From a virus, in the IMG/VR virus record IMGVR_UViG_3300042934_000727, positions 1 to 64,000 of that record: 64,000 nucleotides of DNA. The stretch is one strand, 5' to 3'. The notes below the pieces were generated by a model, which saw only the letters and a program-made list of their open reading frames with translations, was not told the DNA's origin and did not search any database. Shown here one piece after another: positions 7,878 through 16,868 of this stretch (positions are counted from its first letter, which is position 1; every line of letters starts with the position of its first letter). The translations under genes and the position numbers were made by a program.

Positions 7878-9205
7878 CAGGCGGCCACCGCTTCTTCCGA
7901 CTCGAGGTCCACCTCGCCGGCGTCGAGCTGCGCCGTCTCGTAGAGGTAGTGGCTGTCGTTCTTGTACTTGAACAGCAAGGGCACGCGGCCGCCGCGGTCG
8001 ACGCGGATCGCGATGCCCTCGTCAGCGCCCGTCCCGTTCGCATCCAGGGGCAGCGGCCGGTCGAGGTACGGCTCCTCGTCGTGGGCGCCGCTGTAGCCGT
8101 ACGCGTAGGCGTGGAAGTCCTTCTCCCGGAAGTCCTCGAGCACGAAGTCGCGCTTGAAGCCGCGCCACAGTTCGGGGACGTGCTTCAGCCCGTGCTCGTC
8201 GCAGAACGTCCGCACCTGGTCCCAGGACAGGTCGTACAGCTCGCCCGCGTTCGTGATGATCGAGACGCGGTAGACGTACAGCTCGCGCTGGCCGTTGGCG
8301 AGCCGGTAGGTGTGGCCCTTCTGGATCGGGGTCTCATCCCCCACCCAGCCGACGAGCTCTCCGTAGACGATGACGTTCTCGGGGATCCGGTCGCCGATCA
8401 CCGCGAGGTGCTCCGTCCACAGGTCGCGCCCGTAGTGGTGCTGCTGCGTCTCCGACTTCGGGTCCTTGATGACCTGACGGGAGCCGGCGAGCAGGTCGAA
8501 GGAGCGCTCCTCGACGCGCACGCCGAGCTTCTGCGCCAGGCGCTCGAGCCAGCTGAGCTGGTTGCGCACGAGCGTGCGGGTGCCGCGCCACGAGGTGCCG
8601 TGGAGCTTCTGCGTGGCGATGAGCACGTCGTCGTCCGACAGCAGGTCCTCGTTGCGGAGGTACTGGTCGGTCTCAATGTGCACGGGGAAGAGCTTCGCGT
8701 CGACGCGCTTGAACGCCTTCTTGACGTTGCGCTCCTCGCGGCTGCCCTGCGAGACCGGCTCCTTCACGCGGAACTTGCGGGAGATCTCGTGACCGTCGAT
8801 GTGGTCGAACGCGACCCCCTCGGTGAAGTCGTCGACGTACAGCCCGAACGCCGCCGCGACGACGTGGACGGGCAGCAGGAGGCCGTTGGAGACGGAGCCG
8901 CGGAGCTTCAGTGCGCGCACGCGCCGGTTGTCCTCGAGGTAGCCCTTGTCGGCCGGGTCGTCGTTCAGCTCGGAGTGTCGATACAGGCCGGCGCCGGCGG
9001 CGAGGGCGTGACTCAGCTGCGCCTCGGCCGGGAAGAACACCGCCAGATCACCCTCGTGGATGTCGCCGTCCTTCTGGGTGATGACGGTGTAGCCGAAGAT
9101 GCCGACGCCGACGAGTCGGTCGGCCTTGGGGAGCGGGAACGGGGTGGGTACGCGCACCACCTGGGCGGCGTAGTTGCTGCTGTCGCGGATCTCGAACGTG
9201 GTCAT
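7877..9205 (-). CDS. ATP-dependent RNA ligase (OB domain plus nucleotidyltransferase)
   Basis: 442 aa. The N-terminal 170 residues form an OB-like region. Nucleotidyltransferase motifs follow: motif I TQKLHGTS (lysine that is adenylylated, near 198), VYGELVG near 283 (motif III region), EGIAIRV near 395 (motif IV) and LLFKYKND near 411 (motif V). This arrangement is like the RNA ligases with an N-terminal OB module (DraRnl type). It would seal 5'-phosphate/3'-OH RNA ends made by the adjacent kinase/phosphatase, for example on cleaved tRNAs. Confidence 0.85.
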   Translation of the reverse strand: MTTFEIRDSSNYAAQVVRVPTPFPLPKADRLVGVGIFGYTVITQKDGDIHEGDLAVFFPAEAQLSHALAAGAGLYRHSELNDDPADKGYLEDNRRVRALKLRGSVSNGLLLPVHVVAAAFGLYVDDFTEGVAFDHIDGHEISRKFRVKEPVSQGSREERNVKKAFKRVDAKLFPVHIETDQYLRNEDLLSDDDVLIATQKLHGTSWRGTRTLVRNQLSWLERLAQKLGVRVEERSFDLLAGSRQVIKDPKSETQQHHYGRDLWTEHLAVIGDRIPENVIVYGELVGWVGDETPIQKGHTYRLANGQRELYVYRVSIITNAGELYDLSWDQVRTFCDEHGLKHVPELWRGFKRDFVLEDFREKDFHAYAYGYSGAHDEEPYLDRPLPLDANGTGADEGIAIRVDRGGRVPLLFKYKNDSHYLYETAQLDAGEVDLESEEAVAA

Positions 9206-9221
9206 GATGCTCTCGTTTCTC

Positions 9222-10184
9222 TCAGAAGTCGTGGTCGGTGTCGCCGACGGCGAAGGTGGTGAGGCCCTTGGCGCGCCACATGCGCAGCACGCGCGGCCGG
9301 TCGTCGAGGATGCCGACGATGTTGTACCTGCCGGCGATCTCGGTGTCGAAGATGTTGGCCTTGACGATGTCGTCCGGGGTGCCAGCCTGCGCGTCGGCGA
9401 GGCTGCGGAAGTGGAACTCGTCGGGGCGCACGCGCACGCGCTCGAGCCACCACTGCTCCGTCACGGCGCGGAACTCCTCGCTGCGACCGGAGACGCCGAT
9501 GATGTAGGCGGAGTCCTGCAGCAGGGCGACGAGTCGGGCGACGTTCTCGAAGAGGCCGTCCTGCGAGTAGAGCGCGGCGTCCTTCGCGTACGGCGAGCGG
9601 TGCGACAGGTCGGCGACCGTGCCGTCGGTGTCGACGATCCAGGCGTCGGGGAGGTCCGGGTTCCAGGCGGGCGCCGGCTTCCACGGGACGGCCGATCCAC
9701 GCTTCCCGGGGGTGGTCTGCAGGTGCAGCTCGGGGTTCAGCTCGTAGGCCGGGAGCGCTCCGTGCGCGGGGATCCCGAAGCGCTGCGCCAGCTCGGTGAT
9801 GACGGCCACGCCGACTCCGCGCTCTCCTCGAGCGACGCGGAGCTCGTCGGCCTGGATGCACTCGGCGACGGGCTTGACGCAGTCGAGCAGCTCCACCGGG
9901 GCGATCTTCTCCCAGCGCTTCACGTAGCGCGCGCGGAGGTGCATGGCGTCGACGATCACGTCGCGCCCCTCCTTGAGGGCGGCGCGGACGAGGCTCTCCT
10001 CGGCGCGCGTCACAACCTCCTCGTCGCCGTGCGTGAGCTGGCCGGCGGGCTTGCCGAACAGCATGGCGCGGATGTCGTCGCGGTTCACGCGCGCACGCCT
10101 GTCGGGCTCTTCGGCCACCCAGGCCTTCGCGAGGGTGGTCTTGCCGGAGCCGGGCAGGCCCCTCGTCACGATGATCTTGGTCAC
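9222..10184 (-). CDS. polynucleotide 5'-kinase/3'-phosphatase
   Basis: 320 aa. N-terminal P-loop GLPGSGKT (residues 9-16) with NRDD, a T4-Pnk-like kinase. The C-terminal HAD phosphatase has WIVDTDGTV near residue 186, GVSGRSEEF and GILDDRP. The enzyme heals RNA ends by adding 5'-phosphate and removing 2',3'-cyclic or 3'-phosphate. It is 17 nt from the RNA ligase, so the two form an RNA repair pair. The GTG start overlaps the preceding TGA. Confidence 0.9.
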   Translation of the reverse strand: MTKIIVTRGLPGSGKTTLAKAWVAEEPDRRARVNRDDIRAMLFGKPAGQLTHGDEEVVTRAEESLVRAALKEGRDVIVDAMHLRARYVKRWEKIAPVELLDCVKPVAECIQADELRVARGERGVGVAVITELAQRFGIPAHGALPAYELNPELHLQTTPGKRGSAVPWKPAPAWNPDLPDAWIVDTDGTVADLSHRSPYAKDAALYSQDGLFENVARLVALLQDSAYIIGVSGRSEEFRAVTEQWWLERVRVRPDEFHFRSLADAQAGTPDDIVKANIFDTEIAGRYNIVGILDDRPRVLRMWRAKGLTTFAVGDTDHDF

Positions 10185-10435
10185 TGCTGGATCCTTCCGA
10201 TGGGGCGGAACGCGGTCGCGTTCGCGTGGATGCCGTACTGGACGAGCTGGATGGCGCACTCCTTCGAGCACGTATAGATCTCGTCGGTCAGGTAGTGGTT
10301 GTGGGCTTCGGTGACTCGGCGGATGGTGAGGTAGACGCCTTCGGGCATGTCGGTGGAGAACGGCGATGCTGCCTGGGCGACTGTGCCGCATCCGCCGCAC
10401 TCGTAGCCGGTGACGGTCTTCGTGATGCGCGTCAT
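10181..10435 (-). CDS. zinc-ribbon-type small protein (84 aa)
   Basis: Two Cys pairs, YECGGCG near residue 12 and YTCSKEC near 55, probably bind one zinc. Function unknown; overlaps the helicase stop and the kinase start. Confidence 0.7.
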   Translation of the reverse strand: MTRITKTVTGYECGGCGTVAQAASPFSTDMPEGVYLTIRRVTEAHNHYLTDEIYTCSKECAIQLVQYGIHANATAFRPIGRIQQ

Positions 10436-12147
10436 GCGGCGATGCCTCCCTGCATGGCGTTGCGGACGGCCCAGGCCTTCTCGATGAGCTGGGCGAGCGA
10501 GATCTCGTCGACGGAGTCCTTCATCACGAGCTTGACGTGCTGGAATCCGCCCCACTCCTTCGTCATGCCGGGGCGGAAGTAGCGGCGGATGGCCTGCTCG
10601 TTGAGCGCCGGGTTGCCGTCGGCTTCGCTGATCCAGATGACCTTGTTGGCGCGGCGCTGGAAGCCGTCGAGGCCGGTGCCGAAGGACTGGATGGTCGAGA
10701 TGAGGTAGGGGAACTCGCCGCCGATGAAGGCCTGCTTGAGCTTCTCGCGCTCGGGGCGGCTGAGGTCTCCGGTCCAGGCGCGTGCGTCGTAGCCGGCGCG
10801 GCGCATCCGCTGGGCGATGAAGTGCGCGCCGATCTTCGAGTCGGTGTAGATGGCGACGGGCTGGCCGGCGTAGGCGATGTCGAGGAGGTTCCGCAGCGGC
10901 AGGAGCTTCGCGCTGGCGGCGTCGTCGGCCATGAAGACCGTCTCCTTGCCGGTCTCGGGGTCGACGCCCATGGAGAGCTCGGCGATCGCGACCTGGCGCA
11001 GGCGCATGCGGAGGATCGGCGGCATGTCCACGACGAGCGGCATCTCTTCGCCCTGCCAGTCGCGGACCCACGTCATGAGGTCCTTCTGCAGGTCGTCCAT
11101 CTGCTCGCGCTGGCGCGGGGTGGCGTCGCAGTAGACGACCTCGGGCGCCGGAACGGGCTCGTTCTCGCGGCGGATGTAGCAGGGCAGGGTGGAGACGAAC
11201 TCCCCCGGCACCTTCTCCCCCACGACCCGGGTGACGCCGGTGCCGCGCTTCGTCTCGATCTGCTTGCCGCCGCGGCCGGTGACGGCCTCCGACTCCAGGA
11301 AGCGCGCCTTCCAGCGGTCGTGGCTGCTCTCAACGTAGGGCAGGCCGGTGGCCGGGTTCTCGCCGGGCCAGACCCAGCGCGCGACCGACCACATGTTCTC
11401 GAGCGCGTTCAGGAACCAGGTGCCCGACAGCGCGGCGCGGTAGCTCGCCTTGATCGAGAGGATCGTGCGGCGGGTGTTCGAGGACTTGTTCGCGATGGCC
11501 TGGCACTCGTCGAAGATGACGGCGTCGAGGGGCTTGCGGGCGAACTTCCGGTAGACGCCCTTGTGATCGCTCTTCGTCTTGTAGACCGGCTCGAGCGCGG
11601 GGCCGATGACGCCCTTCGCGGTCTTGCGCTTCTCGAGCTTCGGCGTCTGGGCGGGACCGATCTGGCCCTCGGCGCGGTCGATGAGCAGCAGTTCACCCTG
11701 GAATGGGCCCGACTTCCGAGCCTTGAAGACGCGGTCGCCGGACTTCTTGTCGAGCTCGGGGCGCGGGCGGCCCTGGTCGTCGCGGAGGGTGATGGTCTCC
11801 CAGTCCTTCTCGCGGAGGAAGTCGGCGGTCGCGATGAAGATCCCCGGCTCGTGGCGCATGAACGCCTCGAACTCGGCGCGGCCGGCGGCGGATCCGTTCA
11901 TGATCCGCACGCCCCGCGCGCCGTCGCTCTGCGCGCGCAGTCGCTCATCCCACTGGGCGTGGGTGTCGCCCAGGCCGATGAGGAGGACGCGCTGCCAGCC
12001 GGCACGGAGGATCAGCTCGGCGCCGATCGTCGTCTTGCCGAATCCGGGCTCGTCGCCGATCAGGACACCGTCAGAGGTGCCGATCTGTGCGAGGCCCGCC
12101 TCGATGGCGATTTCCTGGTCTGCGCGCGGGGTGTGCTTCTCGGTCAT
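10432..12147 (-). CDS. SNF2-type SF2 helicase/translocase
   Basis: 571 aa. Motif I GDEPGFGKT near residue 35, motif II IFDECQAIANK near 214 (DECQ rather than DEAH), and a C-terminal helicase domain with SFGTGLDGFQRRANKVIW near 485. A DNA translocase for replication or recombination. The central region carries a long basic insertion (residues 140-205). Confidence 0.85.
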   Translation of the reverse strand: MTEKHTPRADQEIAIEAGLAQIGTSDGVLIGDEPGFGKTTIGAELILRAGWQRVLLIGLGDTHAQWDERLRAQSDGARGVRIMNGSAAGRAEFEAFMRHEPGIFIATADFLREKDWETITLRDDQGRPRPELDKKSGDRVFKARKSGPFQGELLLIDRAEGQIGPAQTPKLEKRKTAKGVIGPALEPVYKTKSDHKGVYRKFARKPLDAVIFDECQAIANKSSNTRRTILSIKASYRAALSGTWFLNALENMWSVARWVWPGENPATGLPYVESSHDRWKARFLESEAVTGRGGKQIETKRGTGVTRVVGEKVPGEFVSTLPCYIRRENEPVPAPEVVYCDATPRQREQMDDLQKDLMTWVRDWQGEEMPLVVDMPPILRMRLRQVAIAELSMGVDPETGKETVFMADDAASAKLLPLRNLLDIAYAGQPVAIYTDSKIGAHFIAQRMRRAGYDARAWTGDLSRPEREKLKQAFIGGEFPYLISTIQSFGTGLDGFQRRANKVIWISEADGNPALNEQAIRRYFRPGMTKEWGGFQHVKLVMKDSVDEISLAQLIEKAWAVRNAMQGGIAA

Positions 12148-12154
12148 GGTGGTG

Positions 12155-12754
12155 TCAGGCCGCCTTCTCGACGAGGTTGTCTGCGGCCCAGTTGCGGGCG
12201 CGCTTGCCGAAGATGCTGTCGGGCTGCGTGACGAGCGCGACGACGGGGTGGCGGCCGACGGAGGGGACGAAGGCCTCGGTGACCGGCGCGATCGTGCCCT
12301 TCTCGGCGTCGTACTGGAAGACGGCGCTCTGCAGGGCGGCGTCGCCGGCGTAGGTCTCCTCGGAGATGCTCAGGACGGTGAGGATCGGCAGGACCTCGGC
12401 GTTGGACGGGGTGATGCGGAACTGCCCGTGCTTGCCGACCGCCTCGAACTCCTTCGCGACCGGTGCGACGATCTCGTCGGCCGAGGCCGGCTTCTCGAGG
12501 TAGCGCTCCCCGTCCGCGATGGCCTGGTAGGCGGTGACGGTGGCCTTGGTGTGCAGGCCGATGTTCGCGATCTTCGTGACGGAGATCTCGGCGGCCTTGG
12601 CTTCGGCGGCGCGGATGTTGCGGCGCACGAGCGCGGCGTCCAGCTCCTTCCGCAGCTGGGCGCGGAGGCGGGTCTCCAGGGTGGACTTCAGCTCGCGGTA
12701 CTCGTTGTCGGCTTCGGCGACGGCCTGAAGCCTGCGTTCCTGTTCGGGGGTCAT
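12155..12754 (-). CDS. unknown protein with coiled-coil N-terminus (199 aa)
   Basis: The first 65 residues are charged and helical (MTPEQERRLQAVAEADNEYR...), probably a coiled coil. The remainder is a mixed domain. It precedes the helicase with 7 nt between. No family recognised. Confidence 0.7.
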   Translation of the reverse strand: MTPEQERRLQAVAEADNEYRELKSTLETRLRAQLRKELDAALVRRNIRAAEAKAAEISVTKIANIGLHTKATVTAYQAIADGERYLEKPASADEIVAPVAKEFEAVGKHGQFRITPSNAEVLPILTVLSISEETYAGDAALQSAVFQYDAEKGTIAPVTEAFVPSVGRHPVVALVTQPDSIFGKRARNWAADNLVEKAA

Positions 12755-12864
12755 GCGTTCGTGCTCCTGTCGGTGGTCTTGGCGGGCGGGGTGGAGAGGG
12801 CTTCTCCGAGGACGGGGATGGCGAGGAGGGCGAGGGCCGCCCAGATGAAGGGCCAGGCGATCAC
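12751..12864 (-). CDS. single-pass membrane peptide (37 aa)
   Basis: GTG start gives VIAWPFIWAALALLAIPVLG, a clear transmembrane helix, then a polar tail. Start overlaps the upstream stop (GTGA) and the stop overlaps the 199-aa gene. Confidence 0.6.
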   Translation of the reverse strand: MIAWPFIWAALALLAIPVLGEALSTPPAKTTDRSTNA

Positions 12865-13115
12865 AGGCGCCCGTACTTCTCGCGGATGGCCTCGCCGGCC
12901 TTCGCGATGAGGACGGTCACGTCGTCGCCGTAGCGATGTGTGAAGGTGGCGATCCGGTCCTGATTGCCGCCAGAGATGAGGGCGGTGTAGCTGCACTCCT
13001 GGTCGAGCGAACGGAAGCCATTGGCGCCGAACTCCACCTCCGTCGTGATGTTCTCGATGTGCAGGTGTCGGCGCGCCGAACCGTCTGCGATGTTGATGTC
13101 GACGATGACGCTCAC
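12861..13115 (-). CDS. unknown protein (84 aa)
   Basis: Starts VSVIVDINIADGSARR; alternating beta pattern, soluble. The GTG start was chosen from its overlap with the upstream stop; a longer reading frame exists but would overlap the neighbour by about 80 nt. Confidence 0.65.
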   Translation of the reverse strand: MSVIVDINIADGSARRHLHIENITTEVEFGANGFRSLDQECSYTALISGGNQDRIATFTHRYGDDVTVLIAKAGEAIREKYGRL

Positions 13116-13378
13116 GCGGCCACCTCGTAGACCTCGTCGTAGTCGAGTCCGAGCCGGTCGAGCACGCGAGGCAGGAGCCACTGGCTCCACACCTGGTCGT
13201 TGTCGAGCGGGGGCCAGCCGGCATTGTCGGAGAAGAGCTGCGCGACCGCGCCGATGGCGTCGTCCACCTCCACGAGGGAGGGGCTGTGTCCGGCCAGCGG
13301 GGCCTTGCGCACGATCGCGTCGAACAGGTGGTGCGCGCGGTCGGGGGCGAACATGACGGGGGCGTTGGGGTCGGTCAT
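13112..13378 (-). CDS. unknown protein (88 aa)
   Basis: MTDPNAPVMFAPDRAHHLFD...; amphipathic and acidic with tryptophans near the C-terminus. Not recognised. Confidence 0.65.
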   Translation of the reverse strand: MTDPNAPVMFAPDRAHHLFDAIVRKAPLAGHSPSLVEVDDAIGAVAQLFSDNAGWPPLDNDQVWSQWLLPRVLDRLGLDYDEVYEVAA

Positions 13379-13599
13379 CGCGCGTCCTCCTTCTTCGGGT
13401 TGAGCCAGCCGTTCGCGGTGCCGAGACTGACGAGGCGGTGGTAGATCTGGGCGAGCAGGCCCGGGGCGTTCTCGGTGACGTAGGAGTACTCCTCGCCGCT
13501 GGCGTCGACGCCGTACGCGACCCACGGGCGAATGCGGGCGGCGATCTGCTCGAAGTCGGAGGCCCAGGTGTCGCGCTCGGTGAGGACGGGGACGCTCAT
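13375..13599 (-). CDS. unknown protein (74 aa)
   Basis: MSVPVLTERDTWASDFEQIAA...; the C-terminus LVSLGTANGWLNPKKEDAR is basic then acidic. No domain recognised; ATGA overlap with the next gene. Confidence 0.65.
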   Translation of the reverse strand: MSVPVLTERDTWASDFEQIAARIRPWVAYGVDASGEEYSYVTENAPGLLAQIYHRLVSLGTANGWLNPKKEDAR

Positions 13600-13997
13600 G
13601 CCGTCCGCCTCTCTTCGAGCGTGCGCTCGTACGCGTCGAGGGCCAGGCCCCAGGTCTCGCCGGTGTCCTGGTAGCTCTGGGCGGCGGACGCGGCGAGCTG
13701 CACAGCCTGCGGCGCGCCGTACCCCCGCAGGTAGTGGTCAGCGCCGACGACGCTGCCGTACTCGGGCACGAGGGAGGGGTCGATCTTCGAGAGGGCGAGG
13801 CCGATGAGGCAGGCGGGTTCGCCGGCGGCGTTCTGGTACTGGCACTGGCCGGTGTTGTCGCGCCAGCCCTCGGCGCGCGCCACCTCGTCGTCCACGGCGG
13901 GGTAGGTGTAGGCCGCACCGCGCTCTTCGACGGCGGCCCTCATGGCGGCGGTGAACGCCTCTTCGGTGATCGGGGTGGTCAGGGTTGCGATGCTCAC
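13596..13997 (-). CDS. unknown protein (133 aa)
   Basis: GTG start with GAGGAGGAGTCCCA upstream. Contains GQCQYQNAAGEPACLIGLAL, a segment seen in many small actinophage proteins of unknown role. Soluble. Confidence 0.7.
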   Translation of the reverse strand: MSIATLTTPITEEAFTAAMRAAVEERGAAYTYPAVDDEVARAEGWRDNTGQCQYQNAAGEPACLIGLALSKIDPSLVPEYGSVVGADHYLRGYGAPQAVQLAASAAQSYQDTGETWGLALDAYERTLEERRTA

Positions 13998-14158
13998 TGG
14001 GACTCCTCCTCGGGGTCGTTTTGCTGGATACTGCGGGCGTAGCGGGTGCGACGGGAGCCGACGTAGCTGAGGCGGGTGAAGATCGTGCAGGACACGACCA
14101 ACAGGAAGAACGCGGCGATTATCGTGCTGGTGACGACGGTCTCGACCATGTGGTCCAT
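13994..14158 (-). CDS. single-pass membrane protein (54 aa)
   Basis: MDHMVETVVTSTIIAAFFLL VVSC: one transmembrane helix near residues 8-26, then a basic stretch (GSRRTRYARS) and an acidic tail. Positive-inside rule puts the C-terminus in the cytoplasm. ATG overlaps the upstream TGA. Confidence 0.65.
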   Translation of the reverse strand: MDHMVETVVTSTIIAAFFLLVVSCTIFTRLSYVGSRRTRYARSIQQNDPEEESQ

Positions 14159-14478
14159 CAGGCGCACATCTCCTTCGCGTTGCGGATGGCCTGGAGGATG
14201 TCGTCGCCCGTGGGGTCGGTGCAGTCGGCGGCCGCGCGGCCCAGGGTGAGCGGGACGCCGTTGACGGTGGTGCCGACACGGATCTCCTTCACGACCCGCC
14301 AGCGGGCGCTGTACTCGGCGCGGTAGTCGTACGGGTCACCGGCGCCGGGGGCGGCGTCGATGGCGCCGAAGATCACGGCGCGCTGCATGTCGGTCAGGCG
14401 CGGCAGGAGGTCGAGCGTGGCGAGGATGGTGTCGAGGCGCGAGTACTCGGCGCTGACGAGCGGGTCTGCGAGGCTCAC
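14158..14478 (-). CDS. unknown protein (106 aa)
   Basis: GTG start (VSLADPLVSAEYSRLD...). Helical N-terminus; a later strand/loop region carries two Cys (DCTDPTGDD ... KEMCA). Not recognised. Confidence 0.65.
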   Translation of the reverse strand: MSLADPLVSAEYSRLDTILATLDLLPRLTDMQRAVIFGAIDAAPGAGDPYDYRAEYSARWRVVKEIRVGTTVNGVPLTLGRAAADCTDPTGDDILQAIRNAKEMCA

Positions 14479-14945
14479 AGTCCACCTTCCTCGATCGCTC
14501 GGCGCGCAACGGCGGCCAGGCGGTCGCCGCTGAGCTTGTCGCTCCACGCCTCCCCTTCGCCCTCGAATGCGAGCCGGATGGCGCCCTCAATGCGGTCGTA
14601 GCGGGCCTCTTCGACCAGGCCGGGCGCATTCTCCGGCTCCCAGGAGTTCCAGCCGAGCTGGATCCCGGCCTGGACGGCGTGCGCGAGGACCTGGCGGAGA
14701 AACTGCATGCCGTCCTTGTCCCCGGCGACGCGGAACGCTACCTCCAGGCGCTCAGCGTTAATCTCGCGCTCCACCCACTCGTCCACGGACTCATTGACGG
14801 CGGCGGGCTCGACCACGGCGCGGAGGGCGTCGGCGAGCGTGTGCGGATTGAAGTCGTCCTTGATGACGTTCGGAGTGCCATCGAACGCCGCGAGAAGCGC
14901 ACGGGCCTCGTCGTAGCGGTCGGATGCGGAGGTGGCGGTGCTCAC
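14475..14945 (-). CDS. unknown helical protein (156 aa)
   Basis: GTG start, VSTATSASDRYDEARALLAA. Acidic and mostly helical (DEWVEREINAERLEVAF). GTGA overlaps on both sides. Confidence 0.65.
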   Translation of the reverse strand: MSTATSASDRYDEARALLAAFDGTPNVIKDDFNPHTLADALRAVVEPAAVNESVDEWVEREINAERLEVAFRVAGDKDGMQFLRQVLAHAVQAGIQLGWNSWEPENAPGLVEEARYDRIEGAIRLAFEGEGEAWSDKLSGDRLAAVARRAIEEGGL

Positions 14946-15238
14946 TGCGTGATCCCTTCGATGATGAGGTCCTGCGACGTGTAGCCGTCGGCGATGTAGC
15001 CGTGGATCGTGTCGAGCAGGTCGGCCACGGTGTTGCCGCCGATCCAGGTGCGAACGCCATCTGCGGGCGCGGACACGACGATGCGCTCTGCGATCAGGGG
15101 GCGGAGCAGGTCGAGCCACTGGCGCACGTCCGACCGAGTGATGAAGCTCATGGGGTCCTGTGCGCCGATCTGCTCGAACGCCTTCTCGATGATCCGGTCG
15201 TCCGCGAGGCGGGCGGCCTCCTGCGCGGCGGCGCTCAC
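14942..15238 (-). CDS. unknown protein (98 aa)
   Basis: GTG start, VSAAAQEAARLADDRIIEKA. Acidic and helical, with VRQWLDLLRPLIAERIVV in the middle. No domain. Confidence 0.65.
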   Translation of the reverse strand: MSAAAQEAARLADDRIIEKAFEQIGAQDPMSFITRSDVRQWLDLLRPLIAERIVVSAPADGVRTWIGGNTVADLLDTIHGYIADGYTSQDLIIEGITQ

Positions 15239-15717
15239 GCGGCCACCTGCCAGACGGTGAGGTCCCCCTCGGGGCTGAGGCTGTAGTGGCGCGCCACCTG
15301 CCCGTCCGAGAAGTCGACCGCGATGGCGTCGAAGTACTCGCCACGCTGGCCGCCGTGCGGCACGTAGACACCCGGCTCGTCTGTCGGGAAGTCGGCCTCG
15401 ATGGCATCGGTGATCGCTGCGGGCACCGGCTTCTCGGCGGACTCGCTCTGTTCTGCGATCCGACCGGCGCGGAACGCACGCGATGCGACGGTGCGGAGCG
15501 ACTGCTCGAAGTCGACCCAGCGCATGTGGGCGATGTGCCCGCTGTACCCGCCGAATTCTTCGTCCGCGATGGCGCGGGCCGTGTCGAACTCTTGCGCGCG
15601 GTCGACCTCGATGGCGGCGGCCATCATCTCGACGACGGCCTCGCCGCTACCGCGGTGGAAGCCGGTGCCTTCTCCCCACGTCTCGTGGGCGATCTGCTCG
15701 GGGGTCTTCAGTGTCAT
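15235..15717 (-). CDS. unknown protein (160 aa)
   Basis: MTLKTPEQIAHETWGEGTGF...; an acidic protein whose C-terminal third (VYVPHGGQRGEYFDAIAVDF) looks beta-rich. Not recognised. Confidence 0.65.
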   Translation of the reverse strand: MTLKTPEQIAHETWGEGTGFHRGSGEAVVEMMAAAIEVDRAQEFDTARAIADEEFGGYSGHIAHMRWVDFEQSLRTVASRAFRAGRIAEQSESAEKPVPAAITDAIEADFPTDEPGVYVPHGGQRGEYFDAIAVDFSDGQVARHYSLSPEGDLTVWQVAA

Positions 15718-16022
15718 TCGGGGCGCACCTTTCGGGCCGTGGTGAAGGAATTGGGCGTCACGTTCACCAGGCGAACCGACGCGGCATGCCGCTCGATGAG
15801 GCGGTGGATGGCGAGGCTGTCGACGGTCTCGTTGACGTGCGCGAGGTTCATGAGGATGTAGCCCACGACACTCTGCACGGCTCGCTCACCCACGGCCTGA
15901 GCAACTGCGGCGGGGTCCGTCTTGTCAACTCCTTCCCGGGCGGATTCGTACGCGAGGAAGTCGCGCAACTCTCGGTTCACCCGCTCTGCGAGCGTGGAGT
16001 TGACCATTCCGTTCATGCTCAT
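15714..16022 (-). CDS. unknown protein (102 aa)
   Basis: MSMNGMVNSTLAERVNRELRDF...; a helical core with a hydrophobic segment VVGYILMNLAHVNE that is probably buried rather than in the membrane. Confidence 0.65.
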   Translation of the reverse strand: MSMNGMVNSTLAERVNRELRDFLAYESAREGVDKTDPAAVAQAVGERAVQSVVGYILMNLAHVNETVDSLAIHRLIERHAASVRLVNVTPNSFTTARKVRPE

Positions 16023-16408
16023 GCGGGGACTCCTTCTGCGAGGCGGGCGAGGCGGGTGAGGACGCGGCGGGCGTGGTCGATGTGCTCCTCGGTCACGGTC
16101 ACGTCGGCATATGCCCGCGCCGTGACGGCGCGCTCAACGACGCGCAGGATGTATGCCCACCCTTTCGGGTTGTTCATCTTCAGTCGCAGCGCTCGGAACT
16201 TGCGCACGTCGACCAGGATCGGGTTCGGCTCGTTGTGCTGGACGTGCTCGTACTCGGGGCGGGGTTCGTAGCGACTCTTCCACCCGTCGGCCTGGGGGAG
16301 CTGGAGTTCACCTCCCGTTCTGCCGCGCCGCTCGCCGTGCTCAAGCCAGACCCACGGCGCGGGGTCGCGATTCAGGTCGCGCGGGGTGCGCGAGGAGAAG
16401 ATGTTCAC
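16019..16408 (-). CDS. unknown protein (129 aa)
   Basis: GTG start, VNIFSSRTPRDLNRDPAPWV. Basic and tryptophan/arginine-rich (WVWLEHGERRGRTGGE), so nucleic-acid binding is possible. Start set by GTGA overlap. Confidence 0.65.
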   Translation of the reverse strand: MNIFSSRTPRDLNRDPAPWVWLEHGERRGRTGGELQLPQADGWKSRYEPRPEYEHVQHNEPNPILVDVRKFRALRLKMNNPKGWAYILRVVERAVTARAYADVTVTEEHIDHARRVLTRLARLAEGVPA

Positions 16409-16602
16409 GAGACCACCCACTCTCCGACGATGGAGCCGCTCTTCGGGTCGATCACGGCGCCGCCGTCCTCGGGGAGGGTGAGCCCGTCGAACGTGTTCGC
16501 GAGGGTCGTAGCGAGGCTGCGCAGGGCTGCGGCGGCGTCGTCGCCGGAACGCATGGTGTCGTCGTTCAGGTGAACGGTCACGGTCAGATCGTGCGCACTC
16601 AC
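16405..16602 (-). CDS. unknown protein (65 aa)
   Basis: GTG start, VSAHDLTVTVHLNDDTMRSG; beta-helix-beta look with an acidic character. Ends GSIVGEWVVS, typical of a small soluble domain. Confidence 0.6.
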   Translation of the reverse strand: MSAHDLTVTVHLNDDTMRSGDDAAAALRSLATTLANTFDGLTLPEDGGAVIDPKSGSIVGEWVVS

Positions 16603-16868
16603 TGGGCGATCCTTTCGAGGATGGAGAGGAGGACAGGGCGGGCGCCGCAGTCGGCGCACTGCAAGAGGGTGTCCCCCTGCACGGCTTCATTGTGGCGGTG
16701 GCGCACGCGCTCGGCGTGCGGGGCGCACAGGAGGTCAACGCATCCGCATGTGGACTCGGCGCGGAACTTGGCCTTGTGCGGGGTGGCGTGGTCCTGGGTC
16801 ACGTCGCACGGGATGACCGGGGTCGGGAAGTCCAGCGCGGCGAGGGTGTCGGGGGTCGTGGCGTTCAT
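16599..16868 (-). CDS. Cys-rich, possible zinc-binding protein (89 aa)
   Basis: Cys motifs CGCVDLLCAPH and CADCGARPV, with His between them, suggest one or two zinc sites. Unknown role; may bind nucleic acid or protein. Confidence 0.65.
   Translation of the reverse strand: MNATTPDTLAALDFPTPVIPCDVTQDHATPHKAKFRAESTCGCVDLLCAPHAERVRHRHNEAVQGDTLLQCADCGARPVLLSILERIAQ

Noticed and set aside
10537-12231. Long plus-strand frame opposite the helicase
   Set aside because: Antisense shadow of a well-supported helicase.
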